Positions 1-9,445 of a stretch of DNA of 64,000 nt are shown one piece after another. Position 1 is the first letter of the stretch; each line of letters begins with the position of its first letter. A model generated the notes under the pieces. That model did no database searches. It saw nothing but the letters and a program-made list of their open reading frames with translations, and was not told where the DNA came from. The translations under genes were made by a program, and so were the position numbers. Source of the DNA: Sphingobacteriales bacterium (lineage in GTDB: Bacteria > Bacteroidota > Bacteroidia > Chitinophagales > UBA2359); contig JADJTG010000013.1 in the NCBI GenBank assembly GCA_016711285.1, positions 660,001 through 724,000 of the forward strand. Direction: 5' to 3'.

Positions 1-552
1 TTGCGCTATCAAGGCAACTTCGTAAATGATGTAAAAGAAGGCGAAGGAGTGCAGCATTTTGCGGGCGGCGACCGCTACGAGGGTGCTTTTTCCAATAACC
101 AATCTAATGGGCAAGGAACGTATTATTATGCTGATGGCAGCAAATATGTGGGTACGCACAAGGACGACAAATTTGAAGGCAAAGGGGCTTTTTATCGCAC
201 TGATGGCAGCCTGAAATACGAGGGTACTTATAGAGACAACGAATTTGACGGCAACGGAACGTATTATTATGAAGACGGCAGCCGCTATGAAGGCAGCTAC
301 CAAATGGGAAAACGACACGGAAAAGGAAAATACACTTATAGCGATGGCAGCTACTATGAAGGCGACTTTGCAAACGGTAAGCGCGAAGGCAAAGGGAAAT
401 TTGTATATCCTGACGGCGTAAAACGCTATGAAGGCTTATGGAAAGGCGACAAACAACACGGAAGCGGTATTTTGTACGATACCAACGGAAAAATAAAAAA
501 TCAAGGAGAGTGGCAATACGGACAGTTCCGAGGCAAAAGCGGCAACGATTAA
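1..552 (+). CDS. MORN-repeat protein, 5' end outside the window
   Basis: The frame is open from the first base, so this is the C-terminal part of a longer protein. The visible 183 residues are a run of about seven MORN repeats of roughly 23 residues, each with a YEG or YVG core followed by a GKG- or GNG-type turn and Y-x-Y/F-x-DG. MORN repeats form an elongated beta sheet; in bacteria they occur in membrane-associated or scaffold proteins, but the partner here is unknown. No membrane segment or enzyme domain is visible in this part. Its stop codon overlaps the smc stop on the other strand by 4 nt (the shared bases include ATTAA), so the two genes are tail to tail with no room for a terminator. 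Repeat identity is clear; function is not. Confidence 0.85.
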   Translation: MRYQGNFVNDVKEGEGVQHFAGGDRYEGAFSNNQSNGQGTYYYADGSKYVGTHKDDKFEGKGAFYRTDGSLKYEGTYRDNEFDGNGTYYYEDGSRYEGSYQMGKRHGKGKYTYSDGSYYEGDFANGKREGKGKFVYPDGVKRYEGLWKGDKQHGSGILYDTNGKIKNQGEWQYGQFRGKSGND

Positions 553-3500
553 TTTTCTGTATTTAATCCGTTGAACTGCATTTCGTTGAAATTGGCAGCT
601 ACCGCCCTCGACACACCCTGCTCCGCCATCACAATTCCATACACGGCATCTACCTGCTCCATTGTATTTTTGTTGTGTGTTACCACAATAAACTGTGAAC
701 TGTCGGAAAAATGACGTATCATCTGACTGAATTTTCCTACATTGGCATCATCTAAAGGAGCATCTACCTCATCTAAAATACAGAAAGGGGCGGGTTTGAG
801 CAAATACAAACCAAAAATAAGCGAGATAGCTGTAAGGGATTTTTCGCCACCGGACAATTGGTCTATGGAAGAAGGGCGTTTGCCTTTGGGCTTGGCGATA
901 ATGTTTACATTGCTTTCCAAAGGATTATCGGGTTGCGAAAGCGTGAGGTCGCAATCATCATCTGGGGTGAACAATTTGCGGAATACCTCCTGAAAATTGA
1001 GGCGCACCTGCGAAAAAGCACTCATAAACATAGATACTGCCGTATTTTCAATTTCTTCGATAGTATTGAGCAGCGATTGTTTGGCTTCTAAAAGGTCGTT
1101 GCGCTGTGCCACAATAAAATCGTAGCGTTCTTTCATCTCTTTATACGCTTCAATGGCAAAAGGATTAACTTCGCCGAAAGTTTCGAGGCTCTTTTTGAGG
1201 CGTGCTACTTCTTCGCGCAAGGCATCAACGGGCGGCAGTTCGCTGCTCGGCTCTTGGTTCATCAGTTCATTGATGTCCACATTAAATTCTATCGCCAAAC
1301 GTTCTTTCAGCGACAGCAATTTCATCTGAATACGGTTGCTTTCGTCTTTGGCTTCTTGCAAAAGGGCATCAATTTGTTCTTTTTGGCGAAAAATCTGGCG
1401 CAAATTATCTTCGAGTTCATCGCTTCTGCCGCGTGCCGAAAAGTAGCGTATTTCGGCAGAATTTACCTTTGCCTCCAAAAAATCTTTTTCCTCATACAAA
1501 TCCTTCAATTTGCCATCATCTTTTTTCAACGACTGCTCCTGTATTTCCACTTCGCGCTGCAAATCCTGTAAGAGTTGCTTATTGGCGGATAATTTGCTTT
1601 GCGTTTCGTGGCGGCGTTTTTGATAAAAATCAAAATTTTGATGTAAGGTGTTGATTTTATTTTGTTGCTGATGAAAATTCAGATTAAGTTCGTTAAACGC
1701 GCGGCTGCTGTTGGATACTTCTTGTTCTATATGATGAAATGAAGCACGAAAATCCTGCAATTCGGTTTGTGCAGCCTGACTTTTTTCCTTTTTTTCGTGT
1801 AATATCGTTTGAATTTCGTCTAATTGCAGTTGCAACTGCTTCAGTTTTTCAGATAAGGATTGCTCGCCCTGTGCAGCATCTGCAATAAAAGATTCGAGAT
1901 TTTTGATAGTGGCATTGAAGGAAGCCATTTTATTGTCAAGGCGGTTGAGCTGTTCGCGCAGGAGTTGCAACGCCTTTTTTTGCGAAGCATTGCGCAAAGC
2001 GATGATTTCGTTATTTTTCTGCTCCAGTACCTGTTTGGTATCGCTGATTTCCTGCTTCAACTGTGTAATTTCCTTGTCCAAAGCCTGTAAATTCTGAACA
2101 CGTCCTATTTTTTTTCCTTCAAAAGCCCCCACCGAGCCGCCCCATACAGCACCCGCTTTGCGACACCATTGCCCGTTTTGCGCCAAAAAAACGGCATCGG
2201 GATATTGCTGCGACAAAGAGAGAGCCTCCTGTTCGGCTTCGCAGATGAACACGCCGTGGAGCAGCGACCGAAACAGGGGTAAAAATTCGTTTTCGGTTTC
2301 TACAATATCCAAAGCCGCCACCGCTTTTGTATTTTCTTTTGGATAAGAAAGGGTAGGAGGTGCGTGGGTAATTTCGGGAGTGACGAAAAAGTTAGCTTTT
2401 CCTTTTTTTTGCTGAATGAGTAGCGTGACGGCGGCGTGGGCGGTTTCGAACGAAGGCACTACATAATAATTGAGGTAGGGCGACAAAAAATGTTCAATTG
2501 CCAATTTGTAGGGATCGGCACAGGTGAAAAGCTCCGACAACAAACGTGCGGCAGACGAATCGCCCTGCCAGCTTTTATTTTGTTTCAAGAATTTGAGCGA
2601 ATCGGGAAAACCCTCCAAACTTTCCACCATACTTTTGGTGAGGCTGTATTCGTTGCTGCGGGCATCGTGGCGGCGGTGGAGCGTGGCGAGTTGCTCGCGC
2701 AGGGCAGCGATGTCGTGGTCGAGCGTGGTGAGTGAGGTTTCGAGGTGGGCTTCGGCTTCGGTGGTTTGCTGAATTTGAAGAGCCAACTCGTCTCTTTCTT
2801 TTTGAGTGCTGCCGCGATTTTCTTTGAGGGTTTCTAATTCCTCTTGTCTGCTTTCAAAGCGGAGGCGGTTATCCTGAATTTCTCGGCGGATATTATCGCG
2901 TTGAGCACTTTTTACGGCAACTTCTTTTTCCAAATGAAATACTTCATTTTCCGACTGCCGGAAAGTTTGCTCCAATTGAGCCAAACGTCCTCTTTTTTCC
3001 TGAAAAGCCCCCTGAATACGCTCGTTTTGCTCTTTGCTTTCTCCTAATTTTTCTATCAACAACTGCAAAGCATCTTCTTCGCGGTCTTGTTGTTTTTCTA
3101 AATAATCAATTTCTTGCTGAATTTTCAATATAAAAGCCTCATCATCATTGATTTGTTGCTGCAAAGTGTCTTTTCTTTCGCGGGCAAAGCGTATTTTTTC
3201 GGTCAAAATTCCTTTTTCACTTTCTTTATCACGGATTTGAGCCAAAAACACATTGAGTTCTTGTTGTACTTTGCTCAAAAACTGTTCTTTTTCAAGGAGG
3301 TCTTTTTTATGTTGTGCCAATTCAGCTTCGGCGGCTGCAATTTTTGCATCTTGTTCAATGCGTTTTGCCTGTTCAATTTCGCAGCGTTTTTGGATATTTT
3401 TATAAGCAACTTTGTGGTCGGTGAGGTTAAGATGCGCCAAATCAATGCTCATTTGCTTATAATCGCCCTGTAGTTTTTTAAAACGCTCGGCGCGTTTGGC

Positions 3501-4124
3501 TTGTTTTTCTAAGGTTTTGAGGTTGTTTTCAATTTCAGCCAGCAAATCTTCCACACGGCTCAGGTCGCTGTCGGTAGATTCAAGTTTGGAGAGGGTTTCT
3601 TTTTTGCGGATTTTGTATTTTGAAATACCGGCTGCCTGTTCAAAAAGGCGGCGGCGCAAGTCATCTTTATCGTTGAGAATTTCGTTAATCATTCCCAATT
3701 CAATAATGGCGTAGGAATCGCTGCTGATACCTGTGTCCAAAAAAAGCGCAGTAATATCTTTGAGGCGGCAAGCTACATCGTTGATGCGATATTCGCTGTC
3801 GCCATTGCGGTATAAAACACGGGAGATGGTAACAGAGCTAAACTCGGTGGGCAAGAGGTTGCGGGTGTTTTCAAAAGTGAGCGACACTTCGGCGCGTCCG
3901 GCACTGCTTCTTTTTTTAGTACCATTAAAGATGATATTATCCATTTTTTCGGAGCGTAGGGTTTTGGAGCGTTGCTCGCCCAGCACCCATCGAATGGCAT
4001 CTACTACGTTGCTTTTGCCGCTTCCGTTAGGTCCGATGATGCCCGTTACATTTTGATTAAAATGGAAAACGGTTTTTTCGGCAAAACTTTTAAATCCTTT
4101 TATTTCTAAACTCTTTAAACGCAC
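549..4124 (-). CDS. smc: Chromosome segregation protein SMC
   Basis: Full-length 1191-residue SMC ATPase, normal for the family. It shows the N-terminal Walker A (GPNGSGKSN, about residues 32-40), a long first coiled coil, a globular hinge around residues 520-660, a second coiled coil, and the C-terminal ABC signature LSGGEK with the following Walker B (ILDEVDAPLDD). SMC dimers with ScpA/ScpB organise and segregate replicated chromosomes by DNA loop extrusion. The scp genes are not in this window. The frame is unbroken over 3.6 kb, which contrasts with the frameshifted genes from 5 kb on. The ATG at 4124 precedes MRLKSLEIKGFKSF, the standard SMC N-terminus, so the start is secure. Confidence 0.98.
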   Translation of the reverse strand: MRLKSLEIKGFKSFAEKTVFHFNQNVTGIIGPNGSGKSNVVDAIRWVLGEQRSKTLRSEKMDNIIFNGTKKRSSAGRAEVSLTFENTRNLLPTEFSSVTISRVLYRNGDSEYRINDVACRLKDITALFLDTGISSDSYAIIELGMINEILNDKDDLRRRLFEQAAGISKYKIRKKETLSKLESTDSDLSRVEDLLAEIENNLKTLEKQAKRAERFKKLQGDYKQMSIDLAHLNLTDHKVAYKNIQKRCEIEQAKRIEQDAKIAAAEAELAQHKKDLLEKEQFLSKVQQELNVFLAQIRDKESEKGILTEKIRFARERKDTLQQQINDDEAFILKIQQEIDYLEKQQDREEDALQLLIEKLGESKEQNERIQGAFQEKRGRLAQLEQTFRQSENEVFHLEKEVAVKSAQRDNIRREIQDNRLRFESRQEELETLKENRGSTQKERDELALQIQQTTEAEAHLETSLTTLDHDIAALREQLATLHRRHDARSNEYSLTKSMVESLEGFPDSLKFLKQNKSWQGDSSAARLLSELFTCADPYKLAIEHFLSPYLNYYVVPSFETAHAAVTLLIQQKKGKANFFVTPEITHAPPTLSYPKENTKAVAALDIVETENEFLPLFRSLLHGVFICEAEQEALSLSQQYPDAVFLAQNGQWCRKAGAVWGGSVGAFEGKKIGRVQNLQALDKEITQLKQEISDTKQVLEQKNNEIIALRNASQKKALQLLREQLNRLDNKMASFNATIKNLESFIADAAQGEQSLSEKLKQLQLQLDEIQTILHEKKEKSQAAQTELQDFRASFHHIEQEVSNSSRAFNELNLNFHQQQNKINTLHQNFDFYQKRRHETQSKLSANKQLLQDLQREVEIQEQSLKKDDGKLKDLYEEKDFLEAKVNSAEIRYFSARGRSDELEDNLRQIFRQKEQIDALLQEAKDESNRIQMKLLSLKERLAIEFNVDINELMNQEPSSELPPVDALREEVARLKKSLETFGEVNPFAIEAYKEMKERYDFIVAQRNDLLEAKQSLLNTIEEIENTAVSMFMSAFSQVRLNFQEVFRKLFTPDDDCDLTLSQPDNPLESNVNIIAKPKGKRPSSIDQLSGGEKSLTAISLIFGLYLLKPAPFCILDEVDAPLDDANVGKFSQMIRHFSDSSQFIVVTHNKNTMEQVDAVYGIVMAEQGVSRAVAANFNEMQFNGLNTEN

Positions 4125-4198
4125 AATGTAGAAGGGGAGAAATGATAAAAGAAAGCAATTCAGGTTTTTTGAGATATTGGCAGCATCAAATAAGCCTG

Positions 4199-4206
4199 CA
4201 AAGATA
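4199..4206 (-). promoter_or_regulatory. Candidate -7 element for smc
   Basis: Read on the minus strand the bases are TATCTTTG, an exact match to the Bacteroidota -7 consensus TAnnTTTG, 75 nt upstream of the smc start. No TTG is present at the expected -33 spacing, so only half the promoter is supported. Confidence 0.45.
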
Positions 4207-4251
4207 TAAAAATAAATAAGTTATGTGTAAAAAAGGAGTTTTTGAGTAAAA

Positions 4252-4294
4252 GTAAAAAGCGCGTCCTGTTTTGAGGCAGGACACGCTTTTTTTT
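4252..4294 (-). terminator. Rho-independent terminator
   Basis: Arms AAGCGcGTCCTG and CAGGACaCGCTT form a stem with one internal mismatch and a short loop. It has T-runs on both sides and could work in either direction. It lies just downstream of the minus-strand DUF3078-type gene ending at 4322, so ending that transcript before smc is its likely job. Confidence 0.8.
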
Positions 4295-4321
4295 AAAAAA
4301 AAACAGTAAAATGAAAAATAA

Positions 4322-5409
4322 TTAGAAAGTAGCCGTAGCGGTAATACCAAAGATATAACGTTGTTGGAAATAGCTGGCATCTACGCTTTTAAGCACACCA
4401 CCTGCTGCAGAGGTTTCAGTAAATTTAGAGCCATCTTGTTTAATAGTAGAAAACAAAGCACCTGCGGCATCTTTTACTTCATAAGTCTCATCGCCGGTTT
4501 TGGAGAGGGTGTTGCTACCGGCAATACCACTCAATATATTAGCATTGGTTTCGGGTTTGAAGTAGCGAATGCTGTAATCAAAACCCAAAGCAAAATATTT
4601 ATTGAATTGGTAGCCGAACAAGTTTCTCCAAGTAACCTCGGGATTACTGAAGTCATCATAACGCGCCAAAACGTTGAGGTTGGAGTTCCATACCAAGTTT
4701 TTTAGCAAGTTGCGTTTGTAGTCGGCTACAAGTTTGGCACCGAAAGAAGATTTGAGGCTTTTATCGGGGTCAATATCAAAGCCGGGTTTCAAGTCATCAT
4801 TGGTGCAGATAGTGGCAGCCCAAGTGAGTGGGTGAAACAACAAATAAAATCTTTCGTTGGGGCGGTAGGTAAGACCAACACCGGCGGTCATATAGGCAGG
4901 TTGCAAGAAGTTTTCAAAACTGCTGCGAAAATCCACCAAAGCAGAATAGGCTAACATGGGCGTAAACTTACGACCAAACAAAGAGCTGGCATAAATTTCA
5001 TCTAAGTTAGCGGTGTAATCGTCGTTGTTTTGCCCTTCAATTTTTTGATAACCCAATTTGATATAGCCGTTATTGAGCCAAAATATCGGATCCATGTTGT
5101 AATCGGCGAATAAATTGAGGTTGCCGAAACGACACTGTTATTGGGCGTAGCACCTACAATCCAGTTGTCGTAGCCGGTCATTGTGAAACCCAACAAACCG
5201 GTACCACCGTATTTCCAACCGATTTTTTCTAAGTCAGCCAATTTAGTTTTAATGGCTTCCAATTCGGTGTTCAAGGGAGTGGCTTTTGCAGTGAGTTCTG
5301 CTTGGCGAGCTTTTAAATCGGATATTTTTTTTGCTATGTCTGCATCTTGAGCAAACAAAGTACTTGTGCCAAAAACGAGGGCACAAGCCCAGAGTACAAT
5401 TTTTTTCAT
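4322..5409 (-). CDS. DUF3078-type outer membrane protein (one frameshift)
   Basis: Two overlapping frames join into one protein of about 362 residues. The N-terminal piece starts MKKIVLWACALVFG with a signal peptide ending near AQDADIA, followed by a charged, possibly coiled-coil stretch (KARQAELTAK..LEAIKTKLADLEKIGWKYGG). The second piece has alternating aromatic and polar strands (NNGYIKLGYQK, RFYLLFHPLTW, FALGFDYSIRYF) and ends in ITATATF, a typical C-terminal beta-barrel strand. The frame changes near 5122, where one base appears missing in a GCAACCTC context; restoring it gives NLFADYNMDP across the junction. The ATG at 5409 is chosen for its signal peptide; the open frame further upstream lacks one. 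Substrate or role is unknown. DUF3078 is the best family match from memory. Confidence 0.75.
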
Positions 5410-5532
5410 TTCTAATTTAAAAATGTGTTTTATGTGATTTTGTTTAATTATAAATAAATGATGTATAGCTGTTAAAGACCATATCAATAATTACGCCATA
5501 GTGCCGTAAAATTATTTTATTTCTTGACGGTA

Positions 5533-5555
5533 CAAAGGTAATTCGGTCACCGAAT
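5533..5555 (-). promoter_or_regulatory. -7 element with adjoining palindromic operator
   Basis: On the minus strand 5540-5533 reads TACCTTTG, matching TAnnTTTG. Directly upstream of it, 5541-5555 is a perfect dyad, ATTCGGT-C-ACCGAAT (7-bp arms, one central base). A dyad between the -33 and -7 positions is a classical repressor site. The promoter would serve the outer membrane protein starting at 5409. The binding protein is unknown; the divergent PadR gene is one candidate by position only. Confidence 0.5.
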
Positions 5556-5660
5556 AACTTTATTTAATTTTTATTGAAAAATTTTTATAATCTAAAATAT
5601 TGATAATCAGTATTTTGTGTTTTTATAATGCAAGATATTTTGTTTTTATAGTATTATGTA

Positions 5661-5690
5661 TTGCAAATACTGTTTTATGCTTTATATTTG
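5661..5690 (+). promoter_or_regulatory. Bacteroidota-type promoter for the PadR-PspC operon
   Basis: TTG at 5661-5663, a 19-nt spacer, then TATATTTG at 5683-5690, which fits the primary sigma factor consensus TTTG-N19-TAnnTTTG. It lies about 80 nt upstream of the padR-like start. The rest of 5410-5771 is A+T-rich and shows no gene. Confidence 0.7.
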
Positions 5691-5771
5691 TACCGACAAA
5701 GCAAATAATACAATGATACAAGAAGAAATACTATTTGTACAACCTGTAAAAAAGCGTACAACTCAGCAATT

Positions 5772-6129
5772 ATGAAAAGTAACAACACAGAAGCACAAAT
5801 GCGCAAAGGCGTTTTGGAATTGTGTATTCTCTCCATTATAGCACGCGGCGAAATGTATCCTTCGGATATAATAGAAGAAATGAAGGCTTCGCACTTGATA
5901 GTGGTGGAGGTACTTTATATCCGATATTAATGCGCTTGAAAAACGAAGGAATGTTGGCGTATCGCTGGGAGGAATCGAAGTCAGGACCTCCGCGCAAATA
6001 TTACCGCCTCACAGATGCGGCAAGCAACTGCTCGATGAACTGAAAGGAACTTGGGCAGAGATGGTAAAGGCAGTGAATCATATTTTGGAGCAAGAGCCGC
6101 TTTTCTCCGACAACTCTACCGATTTGTAA
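5772..6129 (+). CDS. PadR-family transcriptional regulator (two frameshifts)
   Basis: The start MKSNNTEAQMRKGVLELCIL and the later pieces TLYPILMRLKNEGMLAYRWEES and GPPRKYYRLT are the winged-helix signature of PadR repressors: recognition helix, then the wing with a PRKYY turn. The reading frame breaks near 5905 (GTGGAGGTACTT, where one more G restores VEGTLYP) and near 6017 (GATGCGGCAAG, where one more G restores DAGKQLL). After repair the product is about 118 residues, normal for short PadR proteins, ending LFSDNSTDL. It is followed 71 nt later by the PspC-domain gene, a frequent pairing in Bacteroidota in which the regulator probably controls its downstream membrane partner. Both breaks are single missing G residues, so sequencing error is likely. 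Confidence 0.8.
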
Positions 6130-6200
6130 TCATTGCGGCTGATTTTTATTTTTTTATATTCCTTTTTAAAAAACATTCAAAAAAAAAGAACCTATATATT

Positions 6201-8423
6201 ATGGACAAAACCATCAGTATCAACATTGGCGGTGTAGTATTTCATATTACAGAAGAAGCCCACGATTTGCTTCAAAATTATTTTGAAACTTTGCGCAAGC
6301 ATTTTGTAAATCAAGAGGGCAGCGATGAAATTATGGGCGATATAGAAGCGCGCGTAGCTGAAATGTTTACAGATAGGCTCAAAAAAGAAGGTACTCAGGT
6401 GATTACCAACTCGCAGGTAAGCAATATGATAGATATTATGGGCTTGGGTTACACAAGTGCGGCGGCAGCTTTTACTTCATCATCATCATCAAGGCAGCAA
6501 GCGAAGCGTCTTTTTCGGAACGAAGACGACAAAAAAATCGGCGGTGTGTGTTCGGGAATAAGTGCTTATTTCGGTATAGCCGACCCGCTGTGGCTGCGTC
6601 TGATAGTATTATTGTTGTTTTTCTTGTCGGGTGGCGGTGTATTTTTGATATATATCGTGCTTTTGGTGGTGATACCACCTGCTCGTACTGCCGCCGATAA
6701 GCTGGCGATGCGTGGCGAAAGCATCAATATTGCGAATATTGAAAAAACCGTAAAAGACAATTGGAGCGACATTCAGAACAATCTGAACGCCAACCAAGCC
6801 GGTTCGGCGGTTCGGCGCGTGGGCAACATCATTACTGATATAGTACAAATAATAGCAGCCTTAATTATTAAATTAATAAAATGGTTGAGTGGTTTTACGG
6901 GCATTGTATTGGCATTCACACTGTTTGTATTATTAATGGCGAGTATTATCGGCGGAATGATAAGTTTTAATTTTTTAAAAAACTATATCATTGATTCACC
7001 TTTTATGTTGATAGTCGGGTGGATAAGTTTATTGTTGGTAGTTTTTCTGCCTTTGATATGGTTAGCTTTGTTGTTGGCACGCTGGATATTTAATTTTGAT
7101 TTTCACAACCGCAAAAAAATATGGTTAGGATGGGCATTGCTTGGCTGTTTGCATTATTGGGAGCAGGGTGGGTAGGCACTTCTATCGCAAATCAGTACCG
7201 CCATTCAGCTTCTTTTGAAGAAAGCACCCTTATCCATAGCAGGCAATACGCTACATCTGAAATCTGATTCTCACCAGCCCTACGAAGATATAGAAGACCG
7301 TATGAAAAACCTGAAATGGGAGATTGGGCGGCAGACGGCGACCTGATTATGGTGACGATGTACGCATAGATATTGAAAAAAGTGATAATGGACGTTTGGA
7401 ATTGCACAAAGTATATACCTCGCGCGGAGCTACCCGCAAAGATGCCCGCGAAATAGCCTCCCGCATTGTTCATCAATACGAGGTTCAGGATTCTGTGATT
7501 ACCATCAAACCCTATTTTACTGTTCATCCAACCGATAAAATTAAAGGGCAGTCGGTGCGTTTGGTATTGCGTGTTCCTGAAGGCACAACATTGATTTTTG
7601 ACGAAAATATGGGCAATATGTTGTACTATATTGATAATGTAAGCAACACTTACGATTGGGAAATGGCAAATAAAACATGGACGATGCAAAAAGAAGGACT
7701 TGTTTGCACCGCCAACTGCAAAGGAATAACTGTTGATAATAACAACAATAATAATACTGATAACAATTCAGGAACAATAAGCGGTGGCGGCAGAGTAGAA
7801 GATTTTAAAGATTTTGATGAAGTAGAATTGAGTGGTTTTTATGACGTAAATATTGAGCGAGCCGATGAATACAGTGTAATCATTCAGGGCGAAGGAAAAA
7901 AGGATGTAGAAATATCGCAAAGCGGCTCTACACTTTTGATAAACAAAGACAAAAACGACTGGAGTATTAATTTTGATTGGGACAACTTCGATTGGAAAAG
8001 TCGTTCAGCCACCAAAATTATTATTCGTATGCCACATTTAAAATCTTTGAAACATCAGGAGCTACGGTGAGTCGCGTAAAAGGATTTGAGGAAGAGGATA
8101 TAGCGTTTCATTTTACGGGAGCATCTGAAAGCACCATAGAGGTCAGCAGCAACAACTTAGATGTAAATGTTTCAGGCGCAGCGAACATTGAATTGCACGG
8201 TATGGTAAATAAAGCCGATTACGATTTGAGTGGTGCTTGCAAACTGAAAGCCTACGACCTAAAAGCAAAAACAGTCAGCGTAGATGCATCAGGAGCTTGC
8301 TCTGCTCAGGTATATGCCGAAGAAAGCATAAACGCCGATGCTTCGGGACCCAGCAGCATACGCTATCGCGGTGCGCAAGATGTAAAAAAGATGCTGGCCC
8401 TGCCTGCCACCATTGGGCGATAG
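6201..8423 (+). CDS. PspC-domain membrane protein with C-terminal GIN (DUF2807-like) domain, frameshifted
   Basis: Starting at ATG 6201 (MDKTISINIGG), the first 100 residues form a small cytoplasmic alpha/beta region. A PspC domain follows at about residues 102-170 (RNEDDKKIGGVCSGISAYF, then a hydrophobic segment ending VVIPPART), then two or three further membrane helices. The C-terminal half carries a GIN/DUF2807-like beta-solenoid (FDEVELSGFYDVNIERAD; later repeats with ASGAC-type turns) after an Asn-rich linker. The frame shifts near 7150, in 7262-7325 and near 8040-8070, so the ~740-residue protein is read in pieces. PspC proteins sit in the inner membrane and are linked to envelope stress; the GIN domain would face the periplasm. 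It is cotranscribed with the upstream PadR gene. Confidence 0.8.
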
Positions 8424-8459
8424 CACTACGCGTATTATAAAAAAGACACTCGCTACCAC

Positions 8460-9190
8460 TTATAATACAATCAAACAGTATAATTTATCGCGCACATAGT
8501 TTTGAGCAACTGCTGTACATCAATAACCACAACACACTCTTGTGGCACCAAACAGGGCAAGCACAACATCAAAATTGTATAATATTTACCGCCTTCTTTG
8601 CGGTGCTGCAAAGCGGAACACCTGGAAATATCATTCATATCGTGTAAAGCGAATGCATATACCGCAATTGGAAATAGTATCTGAAGCCTTGGTTGAAGCG
8701 GATTGAAGAAACCTGAACATAGGCATCATTTAAGCTTACACTCAATATATGGGTGCCAGTAGTAAAATGAAAACTACCACAGCTCCAAAAACTTCCATTT
8801 CATCATTACCCAAGGCCTGCACTCCCGCCAGTAATAAGCGAAGTATTGCCTTGTAAGTACCCGCTGATATGCAAAAGTCGTTATATACAGCATTGTTGTC
8901 TATAACAATTTGCACAAAATTAACGTCTGTAGCTACTTGATAAGAATTTGCGATACATAATATAAAATTTACAATACCAAATGCGTTTAAGCCCTACATT
9001 TATTTATTCATTCCCAAACGTTAAAAACAAATTAGGGCACGGAATACGCAGAGGTGGTACGAATCAATATGGCTTGATTGGCCTGGGGCGAGGAGGGCGG
9101 AAGCAAACCAATTTTGATTATCAACACTGCGCGGAAAAGTATTAAAGCTATCGGTTTTGACTCAAGGGACCTTGTCACATTTTTATCAAA
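8460..9190 (-). pseudogene. Decayed minus-strand gene with CBM6-like trace
   Basis: No intact frame exists in 8424-9445 on either strand. On the minus strand, around 8690-8860, one frame reads GTHILSVSLNDAYVQVSSIR, resembling the last two strands of a family 6 carbohydrate-binding module. Another minus-strand frame, upstream at about 8860-8960, reads VNFVQIVIDNNAVYNDF. Stops and frame changes interrupt both. The likely story is a secreted carbohydrate-binding protein that has decayed, or a gene in a badly sequenced stretch. The segment 9190-9445 is A+T-rich with nothing recognised. Confidence 0.3.
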
Positions 9191-9445
9191 AAATCAATCA
9201 TGAAATACCATAACATTTTGTATTTTACTTATCTATAATAAAGTAACAAAAAAATTACAATGGCAGTTCCTTTTTTTACACATAATCAATACCCAAATAA
9301 TCACTTTTATCAGTCTGCTGCTAATTCCTTATTTTTGCAATAATTATCCCGATTAAAACATTTTATCTTATAAAAAAATCAGAACATTTTTGCTCATAAA
9401 TTTTTACAATTCGCAACTTTGATGTGTTTATTCAGTTTTCACATA

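Noticed and set aside
549..4124. Several ORFs of 60-120 codons opposite smc
   Set aside because: They are antisense shadows of a full-length conserved gene.
6170..6200. Start of the PspC gene at 6051 in the open frame
   Set aside because: Residues before 6201 belong to the shifted PadR frame; the family-like N-terminus begins at ATG 6201.
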